Below are positions 54,449 to 63,251 of a DNA stretch of 64,000 bases, one piece after another (within the stretch, counting starts at the first letter, position 1; each line of letters starts with the position of its first letter). Origin of the DNA: DASQZT01 sp963728965 (GTDB lineage: Bacteria; Acidobacteriota; Terriglobia; Bryobacterales; Bryobacteraceae). The stretch lies in contig CAVSMH010000007.1 in the NCBI GenBank assembly GCA_963728965.1, positions 62,001 through 126,000 on the forward strand, written 5' to 3'. Position numbers and translations under genes: made by a program. A model generated the notes under the pieces. That model saw only the letters and a program-made list of their open reading frames with translations, was not told the origin of the DNA and made no database searches.

Positions 54449-55578
54449 ATGAAGAAGAATAGCAGTGGGTGCAAGAGTCCGAAAGCCAGCATGAAGGCGA
54501 CCAAGGCAACAAACGTAACCGTTGGAATGGACTTGGGGGACAAGACGAGCCGGTATTGCATGTTGGACGAGAACGGGGAGGTATTGCGGGAAGCCAGCGT
54601 GGGGACCACCAAGAAGGCTATGACGCAGGTCTTCGCAACCATGAAGCCATGTCGTGTGGCAATCGAAGTGGGGACCCATTCTCCGTGGGTAAGCCGGCTG
54701 TTGAAGAGCTTCGGACACGAGGTGATTGTGGCCAACGCACGGCAGGTGCAGTTGATCAGCAAAAGCAGCCGGAAGAACGATCGGATGGACGCGCAAATGC
54801 TGGCCCGCCTGGTGCGAGTGGACCCGCGGTTACTACGACCGATCCAGCACCGCAGTGAGCAGGCACAGGAGCACCTGCGGGTCATCCGGGTGCGCGCAGC
54901 CCTGGTGGAGGCGCGAACCATGCTGGTGAATGCGGCACGCGGTCTGACGAAGGCGACAGGGGAGCGGCTGGCGAGCTGCGACGCCGATCAGATGGTCGTA
55001 GACCGGATGGAGTCGCTGCCGGCAGGGCTGCAGAACTCGCTGCGGCCACTGCTGGAAGAAGTAGAATCGTTGACGGAAAAGATCCAAGCATTGGATCAAC
55101 AAGTCGAGCAGATCGCCCGGACTGACTATCCGGAAACCGACCTCTTACGGCAGGTGAGCGGAGTCGGGCCTTTGATCGCTCTGACGTTCGTACTGACCGT
55201 GGAAGATCGGGAACGATTCCAAAAGAGCCGGGAGACGTGGGCTGTTATGTGGGTTTGCGGCCGAGGCAGAGCGACTCGGGGGAGAGCGAACCACAACTGC
55301 GGATCACCAAGGAAGGGGATCCCTATCTGCGGAAGCTGCTGGTGCAGGGGGCGCACTGCATTATGGGGCGGCGCGGACCGGATACGGATCTAAAGCGTTG
55401 GGGGTTGAAGTTAAGCGCACGTGGTGGCAAGAACGCCAAGAAGCGGGCCGTGGTGGCAGTGGCTCGGAAGCTGGCGATTCTGCTGCATCGGTTGTGGGTA
55501 ACTGGGGAAGTGTACGAACCGTTGCGGAACAACCAGGCTGGACCACCGGTGAAGGAGACCGGGGAGGCAGCAGCGTAA
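54449..55578 (+). pseudogene. IS110-family transposase, frameshifted
   Basis: The first frame (54449 to about 55235) has the DEDD N-terminal domain (VGMDLGDKTSRYCMLDENG, VAIEVGTHSPWVSRLLKS, NDRMDAQMLARL) and RQVSGVGPLIALTFVLTVED. The C-terminal Tnp20 half (GCYVGLRPRQSDSGE, ITKEGDPYLRKLLVQGAH) continues in another frame. A GA duplication at 55232-55235 explains the shift: removing two bases restores KSRDVGCYVGL. AAAAGGAG precedes the ATG. The catalytic serine region is out of frame, so the copy is likely inactive. Confidence 0.85.
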
Positions 55579-55973
55579 AAGGAATAGGATTTTGACCAGC
55601 AGAAGCCAATCGCCGAGTTCGGGTGACTGCGAGTAAATGCCAGAGCGAAGGTTTCCTAACCGAGACGTTCAGCTCGAGGCGTAGATGGCAGCACCCGTTT
55701 ATAGATTGAGGACGCCAACAGGCACCGGAGCGGAAATGCTCCAATTCAAGAGTGCGAATGGAAGCAGGGCGAGTCGGCGGTGGGCGAAGTCAGGAAAGGC
55801 CAAAAACATTTCCAAGAGGAAGGAGTTTGAAAGTGTATCGCGCCACCCGTTGGTCGGCGATCGGCCTCATCGGTGACGCGGGCCCAAAAAACAGTACTTG
55901 ACGAGGGCCGGCTTTCTCATGGAAGCGTTTACTAGAGTCCGACAAGACCGAAAATTGCCGTGCAGGCCCTTCT
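55579..55973. other. Right-hand noncoding part of the IS110 element and IS3 junction
   Basis: Nearly 400 bases without a gene. A hairpin GGAGC-GGAAAT-GCTCC lies near 55725-55745. IS110/IS1111 elements carry a bridge RNA in a noncoding end; this or the upstream noncoding part is the place to look. Element ends could not be fixed because no terminal inverted repeats are evident. Confidence 0.35.
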
Positions 55974-56975
55974 TTACGCGGCCTGCTGCCGACGAATCCG
56001 ACGCTGTTTTCGTGCCTCCTCCAGCTTCCGATCTCGCTCAGCATGGATCTCGTGCTGACGTCCGGCGAGCATGTCTTTCGGTGTGATGTAGCCGATGGCG
56101 CTGCTTAATCGGACATCGTTGTAATGTTTCACGCAGCTTTCCACCAGCCGCCGCGCATCCTCCAGCGACAGTGGCGCACCCGGCCGGATGCACTCTCCTT
56201 TTAGCGATTTGTGCCAACGTTCGATTTTTCCGTTCGATTGGGGATAGTAGGGCGAAGTTCTGACGTGGGTCATGCCCGAGACCCGAATGAATTCCTTGAA
56301 GTCTTTAGCGATGAACTGCGGCCCGTTGTCGGAGATGATCCGGGGCCGCGCCTCCGGGTGAAGTTCCTTTGCGCGCTCCAAGATGATCTCGATCTCCGCC
56401 TCGGTCATCGACTCCCGCAGATCCCAGTTCACGATGTAGCGGCTGCAGCCGTCCAGAATGCTGCACAGGTAGTAGAACGTCCCGCTGATGTTGATGTACG
56501 AAACGTCGATATGCCAGTGCTGATGCGCGGCTAGCGGCTGCTCAAAGCCCGCGCCCTTCTTCGACGGTTTCCCGTTCCACTTCGATAACAGGCCCGCCTG
56601 CCCCAACACGCGCCATACGCTCGTCGGACTCACTGCCACGATGTCTGCGTCGAGCATGATGAACGTCAGCCGGCGGTAGCCCTCCAGCGGGTTCTTTAGA
56701 TGAAAGCCGATGATGGCCTGCTTCTCCCAATCCTCCAGCCAAAAATCACGGGGAACCCAGCCGTTGTGCTCGTTCACCTTCCCGTAACGCTCCCGCCAGT
56801 CGTAGAACTTGCTGGCAGTGATGTCGAGCCACCCAATGAACCGCCCGGCGCTGATCTCGGTCTTCTCCGACCAGCGCCGGATGAAATCCACGATCTGATC
56901 CCGCGTATCGTGCGGGACCCAGTTCCCGGTCAGAGTTCCCCAATGTCTTTTTTCTAACGCGACGTGCTCCGCCAT
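55974..56975 (-). mobile_element. IS3-family transposase OrfB (integrase core)
   Basis: 333 residues, DDE integrase: first Asp in HWHIDVSYINISG, second in IISDNGPQFIAKDF, Glu in QSNGKIERWHKSLKGE. It overlaps OrfA by one base (TGATG), so it is made by termination-reinitiation or frameshifting. It appears intact. Terminal inverted repeats were not found by eye. Confidence 0.9.
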
Positions 56976-57238
56976 CAGCTCGCCAGAACCTCGTCCTTCG
57001 TCTGGATCTTCTTCTGCAGGTAGGCAATCCGCTCTTGGTCAGCGGAATGGTTCGTTGGCCGTTTCTGCTCGAAGGCAGCAGCCCCATTCTCGAAGAATTC
57101 CTTCTGCCAGCGGTAGAAGACCGTCGGCTGGAGTCCCACTTCATCGCACAACTTCGAGATGGGCTCCTTCTCCAGCAAATGCCGCCTCAGGATGGCGACC
57201 TTCTCCTCCGGCGCGCATTGCTTCCGTTGCTTCTTCAT
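56975..57238 (-). mobile_element. IS3-family transposase OrfA (HTH)
   Basis: 87 residues with the HTH_Tnp_1 pattern: QCAPEEKVAILRRHLLEKEP and LCDEVGLQPTVFYRWQKEFF, then a leucine-zipper-like tail (RIAYLQKKIQTKDEVL). It binds the element ends and partners OrfB. Confidence 0.88.
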
Positions 57239-57328
57239 GCGTTCTCTCCATTAGCTTAATGGGGGAACGCTCTCTCCATTTCCAACTGAACCGGAACAGG
57301 GTGTGGTGGTTCAGTCAAGGAGATGACA

Positions 57329-57421
57329 ATGTCCCGCCTCAATGTGCCTGCACCGCCGCCGGTGACCCACGAACTGGGCCGGCGCACGCGACCGAGTGGT
57401 GTTTGCGACCTTCTCGAATAA
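57329..57421 (+). pseudogene. 30-residue truncated N-terminus, perhaps Ro/TROVE protein
   Basis: AAGGAG six bases before the ATG and MSRLNVPAPPPVTHE at the start look like the N-terminus of bacterial TROVE (Ro60-like) proteins (…THEG…). The frame then stops after 30 codons. Match is short; it may be the broken 5' end of such a gene. Confidence 0.25.
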
Positions 57422-57430
57422 AGAACATCA

Positions 57431-57520
57431 TTAAAGGAAGTCAAGCGCCACGCTTTCTATCTGAAACCGAACCAGAAGAAGCGTCTCAAGTCCGCGCTGC
57501 CGGGCAAAACGAAGCCGCAA
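57431..57520 (+). pseudogene. Fragment of ribosomal protein S21 (rpsU)
   Basis: A frame without start reads LKEVKRHAFYLKPNQKKRLK followed by SALPGKTK, matching the S21 core (EVRRREFYEKP...KR.K.SA). The N-terminal half is absent. The remaining sequence up to 57852 contains nothing that I can name. Confidence 0.5.
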
Positions 57521-57852
57521 GAGCGCAACCGCGACAGCGCAGTAGAGCAAACGCGGTACAGTGCTTGGTTTCGGCTGAATTCTGCTTGCGGCGTTCCGCC
57601 ACTGATACCGTCACGGAACCGAGGGGGTGTCTACCACATCGCTTACAAATCGCGACCGTCCGGACGTCTCGGTGCGACAGCAGCCAAAGTCTTCCGCAAC
57701 GTCCGGACTCGCTCCCGCCGAGCAAGCTTGGTCTTTCGTTGGCGGTGAAAGCGGGCTTTATCTCCATTGAGTGATGACATAGTAACCCAACGATAGCAGA
57801 ATCCCGACAGTGCCGCTTCCCAGCCACGAGCGGTTGGGGGCGGCCACACCCG

Positions 57853-59418
57853 TTACGCCCCTTCCTCATGAAGCATGACGGACGCCCGGCCGTCTCGCTC
57901 CGATTTCAGATATGCCTTTGGATCGTGATCCAGCGCCCCTTTCGGCAGCCACTCCCATAGTGGCCCCAAGTCCGTTCGCAGAACGTCAAGGTAAACTTGG
58001 GGAAGTGCGGTTGTCTCCTGTTCAAAATAAGGGAGAAATTGCGGGTCCTGATCGAGCCGCCGACGAACGTCCCTATGGTGCCTGAGCCTCCCTAACCCTT
58101 CCGTCGAAACAGCCCGTAACAGGTTTATGGCTCGCGAAGTCAGTCCCCGTGTCGAACGGAACCGGCAGAGAATCGCCTTCCGGGAGAACGAATACGCCGT
58201 CAAATCAATAACGTGGTCATAGAAGTCATTCCAGGAATAATTTCGCGGCCTGACATTGATGGCCTGGTTGTTATTCAGGAAATGGAAAGGAAAGGACAGC
58301 ACCCGGTTTGCACGCTGGTAATCCAGGTTGAGGGGTGCGGCGCGGCCAAACGCCGTCAGCAGCGAATAGCCGGGAAACACGCCCGGCGCCAGGTCCAGAA
58401 ATCGTTTCGTGAACTCGAATGGTTCCTCCCCGAAATCGGTATCAAGTCCGAGGACGAAGTTGGCTTGTACATACGGTATGTAGCTCAGAATCAAATTGAC
58501 GTGCTCGGCTACCTGGCGGACTTTGTCCATCCCCATTTGTGCGCCGGTCTTCGACTTGTTTCCCAAATCGAACCACGACTCAATGCCGGGCAAAAGGGCT
58601 TTGAATCCATTGTGCCTGAGCCGCTTCAGGTGCGGTTCGGAAAGAAGCGACAGGCTGCTCTCGGCGATGAAGTCGATCCGGCCCGGAGGCACGGCTCGCT
58701 CAATCACGTTCAGGCAATCATCGAATCGAACGCCGAAATTGGGATCGTGCCAGCCGACCATAGGCCGCCTGAACTTTTGCAGCAGGAATCTGAGGTCTTC
58801 TTGAATCCCGTCGAAGTCCATAGGCTGAAAAGGCACGGCTGCATCGATGCAGAAACTGCAGGTATACGGACACCCCAAGCTCGCGAGCATGGGAACGATC
58901 TTGATGTAGGGTGCCTTCTTGAGGGTGGGCTCGATGAACTGCCAGCGCTCGCGAACGCCGGGAAGGGTTTTCGGCTGCTGCCCGGCTGCGATGTGCATGC
59001 CAACCGGCCGGTGCGGCGAGCAGTCCCGTAAGATGTCGCGTAGTGTTTCTCTGTCGGTAAATCCCAAAACGTAATCGAAGTACTGCTGCGCGTCTTCCGG
59101 GTAGCAGCGGGCATGCGGCCCCCCAATCGCGGTGATCGCCCCCTTCGCGCGGAACAGGTTACTCAGCGAGTACGCGGTATGAGCCGCCTCTGTGAACGCT
59201 CCGATGAAGACCAGATCGACCGTGTCGGGTAACTCCGCCAGCAGATCTTCAAATCCGGTGTAGCAGACAAAGGTTACGTCATGGCCCGCCTGCTTGCACC
59301 ACACACCGATTACCTGGGGCATGATGCTGGCAAGATTCGGATTCATGGCGCGCGCATACAGCGCTCGTGTGGGGCCCTTGGAAACGAGATCTATAATTCC
59401 GATTTGGAGCTTTCTCAT
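57853..59418 (-). CDS. B12-binding-domain radical SAM protein
   Basis: 521 residues. An N-terminal cobalamin-binding-like Rossmann domain (residues about 1-130: LVFIGAFTEAAHTAYSLSNL, ITAIGGPHARCYPED) precedes the radical SAM core with the 4Fe-4S motif LGCPYTCSFCIDAA (CxxxCxxC). The C-terminus is long and unplaced. This class catalyses methyl transfers and ring chemistry; the substrate cannot be told. It stands alone in the island, without NRPS, hopanoid or other synthesis genes beside it. Confidence 0.82.
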   Translation of the reverse strand: MRKLQIGIIDLVSKGPTRALYARAMNPNLASIMPQVIGVWCKQAGHDVTFVCYTGFEDLLAELPDTVDLVFIGAFTEAAHTAYSLSNLFRAKGAITAIGGPHARCYPEDAQQYFDYVLGFTDRETLRDILRDCSPHRPVGMHIAAGQQPKTLPGVRERWQFIEPTLKKAPYIKIVPMLASLGCPYTCSFCIDAAVPFQPMDFDGIQEDLRFLLQKFRRPMVGWHDPNFGVRFDDCLNVIERAVPPGRIDFIAESSLSLLSEPHLKRLRHNGFKALLPGIESWFDLGNKSKTGAQMGMDKVRQVAEHVNLILSYIPYVQANFVLGLDTDFGEEPFEFTKRFLDLAPGVFPGYSLLTAFGRAAPLNLDYQRANRVLSFPFHFLNNNQAINVRPRNYSWNDFYDHVIDLTAYSFSRKAILCRFRSTRGLTSRAINLLRAVSTEGLGRLRHHRDVRRRLDQDPQFLPYFEQETTALPQVYLDVLRTDLGPLWEWLPKGALDHDPKAYLKSERDGRASVMLHEEGA

Positions 59419-59643
59419 GTGGAAACCGATTCAACTGGTCCAGTTGGTGCTACATCCGATTCTAGTCGATTTGAGGTACCGAAAAACTTGAATTTACGCA
59501 GGACCGGTACACATCAGTGTCACCGGAATGCTTGCGCGATGTCATTTCAACTTGCTCAGGGATACCCAAACGGCGAGTTTCGCGGTCCGAGCCCGATGGC
59601 TGTCGCGAAACCCCTTCGCGGTAGTGACGGGATGAGCGTCGCG

Positions 59644-60215
59644 TCAGGCCCGCCTGGCCGCAAAGGGGAGTCGATCGTTTACCGCCCGGGCCAGATCCTG
59701 CTTGCACCCGATGTATCGTTCGGCGGTCCAACCGCACGCGCGCGTGTCCCAACAGGAATTGAATCTGCTCCAATTCGCCGCCTGCAGCATGGCACAGGCG
59801 CGCGCAGGTCCGGCGGAGATTGTGGGGCGCCAACGCGGGACTGAGCCAATTTCCGGCGCGCCGGCCGAGTTGCGGTATTCCCTTCACCCGACGGATGCCA
59901 GCGACCAGTTCCGGGCTTAGCAACCCGGTATCGGCCGCCTCGTAGGCCAGGCGGCGGACTGCAGCGAGCGGCACGTTCATCGTCGAGGCGGCGAGTTTCT
60001 TGCCTCCAGTTGCAGCCGATATCGCAGCACGATGGCGCGGTTCAATTTGAGCCGCGGTGCCGAGCAATACCATTCAATGAATTCGTCCATGGCATGCTGG
60101 TACGATCGGCGCGACTGCAGCAATGTGAGGCTGTCAAGGACGGATCGTTCGTCTGGTCGAGTTCGGGTAAAGTCGGCCGGTCTGTGCGGGATTTCTTGCG
60201 GTTCGCACGCTTCAT
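59644..60215 (-). pseudogene. Decayed tyrosine recombinase (phage-type integrase)
   Basis: Pieces lie in three frames. The N-terminal SAM-like part (LDSLTLLQSRRSYQHAMDEF, then AAVRRLAYEAADTGLLSPEL) shifts frame near 60040. A deletion then joins it to box II (PHNLRRTCARLCHAAGGELE, IQFLLGH); a third frame gives TAERYIGCKQDLARAVNDR holding the catalytic Tyr. The central Arg/Lys part is missing. Non-functional. Confidence 0.7.
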
Positions 60216-60420
60216 GAGAGGCGGCCTCCGTGCCGCCGCCTCGTTGTTTTACCCCTCCACGTGACCGCTGGCGATATGGGCTGTTCTCGACAGATATGGC
60301 ACGTCTGTAAGCCGCAGGGCGGCAGTTTGAGCTGTTTCACGGTACCCAGCGACCGGACCGGCTTTCGCGCGACGCGGCGGGATCCATTTAATTTGGAAAT
60401 GCCTATTATGCGCGGAAAGG

Positions 60421-60588
60421 ATGATTGGCATGTCTGGGGAACCGGCCCATCTGCGCGGCAAATTGGTTCGCGCTTCGGTAGCGGCAGTTTCGCAAGTGCT
60501 CCGCGGCGATCTCGACATACTCGGAGACCGCGGAGTGCCCTCCATCAACCGGGCGCAAACGCTCGGCATTGTTTATTCTTATGGATGA
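60421..60588 (+). CDS. Possible 55-residue protein coupled to the TPR gene
   Basis: ATG at 60421 follows GGAAAGG directly; an in-frame ATG at 60430 also exists. The frame ends TGA overlapping the TPR protein's ATG (ATGA), typical of coupling. It contains RGKLVRASVAAVSQVLRGDL, an amphipathic segment. No family recognised; could be the tail of an older gene. Confidence 0.35.
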   Translation: MIGMSGEPAHLRGKLVRASVAAVSQVLRGDLDILGDRGVPSINRAQTLGIVYSYG

Positions 60589-61742
60589 TGAATAGAGTCG
60601 TGGCGCTGTTGCTCTGCCTCGGTGCGGCGGCAATCGCACAGGAGGACCCGGCACAGGTTCGGGACCAGGCAGCCTCCCTGGTGGCCATGGGCAAGTACGC
60701 CGAGGCCGAAACCCTCCTCGCCCGCGTCCTCGGCGCGCGCGCCAAAGAGACCGGCGCCGCCCGCGAGAGCGTCCTTCCGCTCATCGGAGAACTGGCCGCG
60801 GTCTTCCGCGCCCAGGGCCGCAATAACGACGCCGAAAAGATGTACCTGCATTCCATCGAGCTCAAAACCCAGGTGCTCGGCGCCGACAGCCTCGAGCTCA
60901 TTCCCGACCTGAAGCTCCTCGCCAGCCTCTACACCAGCATGGGCCGCCCCGCCGACGCCGAAAAACAGTACCTCCGCGTCATCTCCATCCGTATCAACGC
61001 CAAAGGCACCGAAGATCCCGACCTCGCCAAAGACTGCACTGAACTTGCCGCCTATTACATCAGCCAGAAGCGTTTCGCCCTCGCCGAACCCAACCTCCGC
61101 CGCGCCCTCAATATCCTGCAAACCAAGCTCGGCCCCGAAGACCCCGCCCTGGTGCCCGTGCTCGACTCGCTTGCCACCGTCTTCATCGAGCAGAAAGATT
61201 ATCCCCCCGCCGAAGCTCCGCTGCGCCGCGCCATCTCCATCCAGGAGGGCATCCACGGCCCCAGGCACGTCAAAGTCGCGCCTTACCTCGACCGCCTGGC
61301 CATGCTCTTTTACCTCGAAAAGCGCTACGCCGAGGCCGAACCGCTCTACTTGCGCTCCCTTGCCATTTGGGAATCGTCGCTGGGCGTCGACAACCCCGAC
61401 CTGGCTACCACGCTCGATAACCTGGCCGTCGTTTATGCCTCCCAGGAGAAGTTCGAGGAGGCCGAACCGCTCTACCGCCGCTCCCTGGCCTTGCGCGAGA
61501 AGGTGGCCATCGCCAGCCTCAACAACCTTGCCATGGTGCTCGAAGGCAAACAGCAGGATGCCGCCGCCGAACGCCAGTACAAGCTGGCCGTGTACCTCGC
61601 CGACCGTCTGCCGGCCGTGCCCAATACCGAAACCGGCCTGGTGGCCAAAATGCTCCAGAACTATGCCGAACTGCTCCGCAAAATGAAACGCGAGGCGGAG
61701 GCCAAAAAGATGGACACCCGCGCCAGGGCGCTCACCCATTAG
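60585..61742 (+). CDS. Secreted TPR (kinesin-light-chain-type) repeat protein
   Basis: About 385 residues from the ATG at 60585; signal peptide (RVVALLLCLGAAAIAQ). Seven or so 42-residue repeats of the TPR_10/12 kind (YAEAEPLYLRSLAIWESSLG, FEEAEPLYRRSLALREK). Likely a periplasmic scaffold; no catalytic domain. Its end overlaps the convergent neighbour by 11 bases. Confidence 0.82.
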   Translation: MMNRVVALLLCLGAAAIAQEDPAQVRDQAASLVAMGKYAEAETLLARVLGARAKETGAARESVLPLIGELAAVFRAQGRNNDAEKMYLHSIELKTQVLGADSLELIPDLKLLASLYTSMGRPADAEKQYLRVISIRINAKGTEDPDLAKDCTELAAYYISQKRFALAEPNLRRALNILQTKLGPEDPALVPVLDSLATVFIEQKDYPPAEAPLRRAISIQEGIHGPRHVKVAPYLDRLAMLFYLEKRYAEAEPLYLRSLAIWESSLGVDNPDLATTLDNLAVVYASQEKFEEAEPLYRRSLALREKVAIASLNNLAMVLEGKQQDAAAERQYKLAVYLADRLPAVPNTETGLVAKMLQNYAELLRKMKREAEAKKMDTRARALTH

Positions 61743-62250
61743 GACCCGGCGGCCGCTGGATATTGCGCAGCAGCCGTCGCGCCGACCACGTCACGATCCC
61801 AAAAAACACCGCGAAGCTGATCACGATTACCGCAAGCTGCCGGTCGCGCGACAGCCGCGTCACGTCGGACCCGCGCGGCACCTCGAAATCCAGCGACACG
61901 TACAGGTGCACTGCCGCCGTCACATCCGCCTGGTTGTCCACTACCAGCACGTAATCGCCCGGCCCCCGCACCCGCGTCACCAGGCTGCCCGCGGCGCCGG
62001 TGCCCGACTCGTCGATCACCCCGTGCGGCAGCCCTTCCCGCAGCCGGTCGAGATCTTCGTGCCGCATCAGCGCCACCCGCACTTCGTGCGAGCCCGCCTC
62101 CACGCTGTACCGCGCGAACACCCGCGCGGGTTTCTGATTCAGCGCCAGCTCCACGTAGCGCCATTCGCGGGGTGGGATTTGGTAGACCTCGTTGACCAGG
62201 TCCACCCGTGTGGCGGCCGCCAGTATCCAGATCCAGGCAAAGGCTAACAT
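61732..62250 (-). CDS. Exported protein with C-terminal membrane anchor
   Basis: 172 residues: signal peptide (MLAFAWIWILAAATRVDL), a beta-rich domain (EWRYVELALNQKPARVFARY, GDYVLVVDNQADVTAAVHLY) and a C-terminal helix (LAVIVISFAVFFGIVTW) with a basic tail. It resembles a small jelly-roll-like domain held at the membrane. No known family; divergent from the MauE/thioredoxin gene. Confidence 0.65.
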   Translation of the reverse strand: MLAFAWIWILAAATRVDLVNEVYQIPPREWRYVELALNQKPARVFARYSVEAGSHEVRVALMRHEDLDRLREGLPHGVIDESGTGAAGSLVTRVRGPGDYVLVVDNQADVTAAVHLYVSLDFEVPRGSDVTRLSRDRQLAVIVISFAVFFGIVTWSARRLLRNIQRPPGPNG

Positions 62251-62311
62251 GGCAAGGGAGTACGCCGGCCGCCCGGCCCTGCGCCGCGCGGCAACGGGCT
62301 ACAATATCACC

Positions 62312-63235
62312 ATGAACGACAGTATGGCACAGCCGCGGGGGGGGCTCCTTCCACTGGAACTCCCCGGCTGGAAAACCGCGCTGAATTGGGTCGCCGCCGT
62401 CGTAATCGCCCTGCTGTTCCTCGTCTCCGGCATCTGGAAGATTACCGATGTTCAGGCAGCCGCCGTCCGCATGGCACAGGCCAGGATTCCCGAATCCCTC
62501 AGCACCGCCGCCGCCATCCTCTTCGGCGTTGCCGAAACCGTCGGCGGCGTTTTGATCCTCGTGCCCCGCTTCCGCCGCTGGGGTGCCATTCTCACCGGCC
62601 TGCTGCTGGTCGCCTTCCTTGTCTACGCCGGCGTCAACTACAATGCCCTGCGCGGCGAGGATTGCAGTTGCTTTCCCTGGCTGAAGCGCGTCGTGGGCCC
62701 CGGATTTTTCATCGGTGACGGACTGATGCTGTTGGCCGCCATCGCCGCCGGCGTCTGGTCAAAACGGCCCGAGAGTATGCGCAGCGCCCTGCTCGTGCTC
62801 GGCGCGGTCACCGTGTTCGCCGGCGTCTCCTTTGGCGTGGTCAGCGTCTACCATACCGGCGTCCAGGCTCCCCCTGCCATTACCGTGGAATCGCGCCCCT
62901 ATTCGCTGGAACACGGCCGGATCTTTCTCTACTTCTTCAATCCCGGCTGCATGCATTGCTTCGAAGCGGCCCAACGCATGGCCGCCCTGAAGTGGGGCGA
63001 TACCAAAGTGGTCGCCGTCCCGGTCGAGCAGCCCCAGTGGGCCGCTCAGTTCCTCCAAAGGACCGGATTGAAGGCGGTGGTCACCACCGACTTCGCCAAG
63101 CTTGCGCCGGTGTTCTCGTATACCGCCTACCCCTTCGGCGTCGCCCTCGAAAACGGCCGGCAGAAAGCCCCGGTCACCAAATTCGAAGGCGATGAACCGG
63201 CCGCCACCCTCCGCCAACTCGGCCTCGTGCACTGA
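62312..63235 (+). CDS. MauE/DoxX-like membrane protein fused to a thioredoxin-like domain
   Basis: 307 residues from the ATG at 62312. Four helices of the MauE/DoxX kind (VAAVVIALLFLVSGIWKITD; ILFGVAETVGGVLILVPRF) with a cysteine pair in GEDCSCFPWLKR, then a redoxin-like part with NPGCMHCFEAA (CxxC) outside the membrane. The layout suits electron transfer from the membrane to periplasmic thiols, as in DsbD/MauE-type systems. Partner unknown. Confidence 0.78.
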   Translation: MNDSMAQPRGGLLPLELPGWKTALNWVAAVVIALLFLVSGIWKITDVQAAAVRMAQARIPESLSTAAAILFGVAETVGGVLILVPRFRRWGAILTGLLLVAFLVYAGVNYNALRGEDCSCFPWLKRVVGPGFFIGDGLMLLAAIAAGVWSKRPESMRSALLVLGAVTVFAGVSFGVVSVYHTGVQAPPAITVESRPYSLEHGRIFLYFFNPGCMHCFEAAQRMAALKWGDTKVVAVPVEQPQWAAQFLQRTGLKAVVTTDFAKLAPVFSYTAYPFGVALENGRQKAPVTKFEGDEPAATLRQLGLVH

Positions 63236-63251
63236 TCCGGAGCCTCCCCCC

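Noticed and set aside
55918..57300. Terminal inverted repeats of the IS3 element
   Set aside because: Compared the two flanks by eye; no convincing TG...CA-type matched ends.
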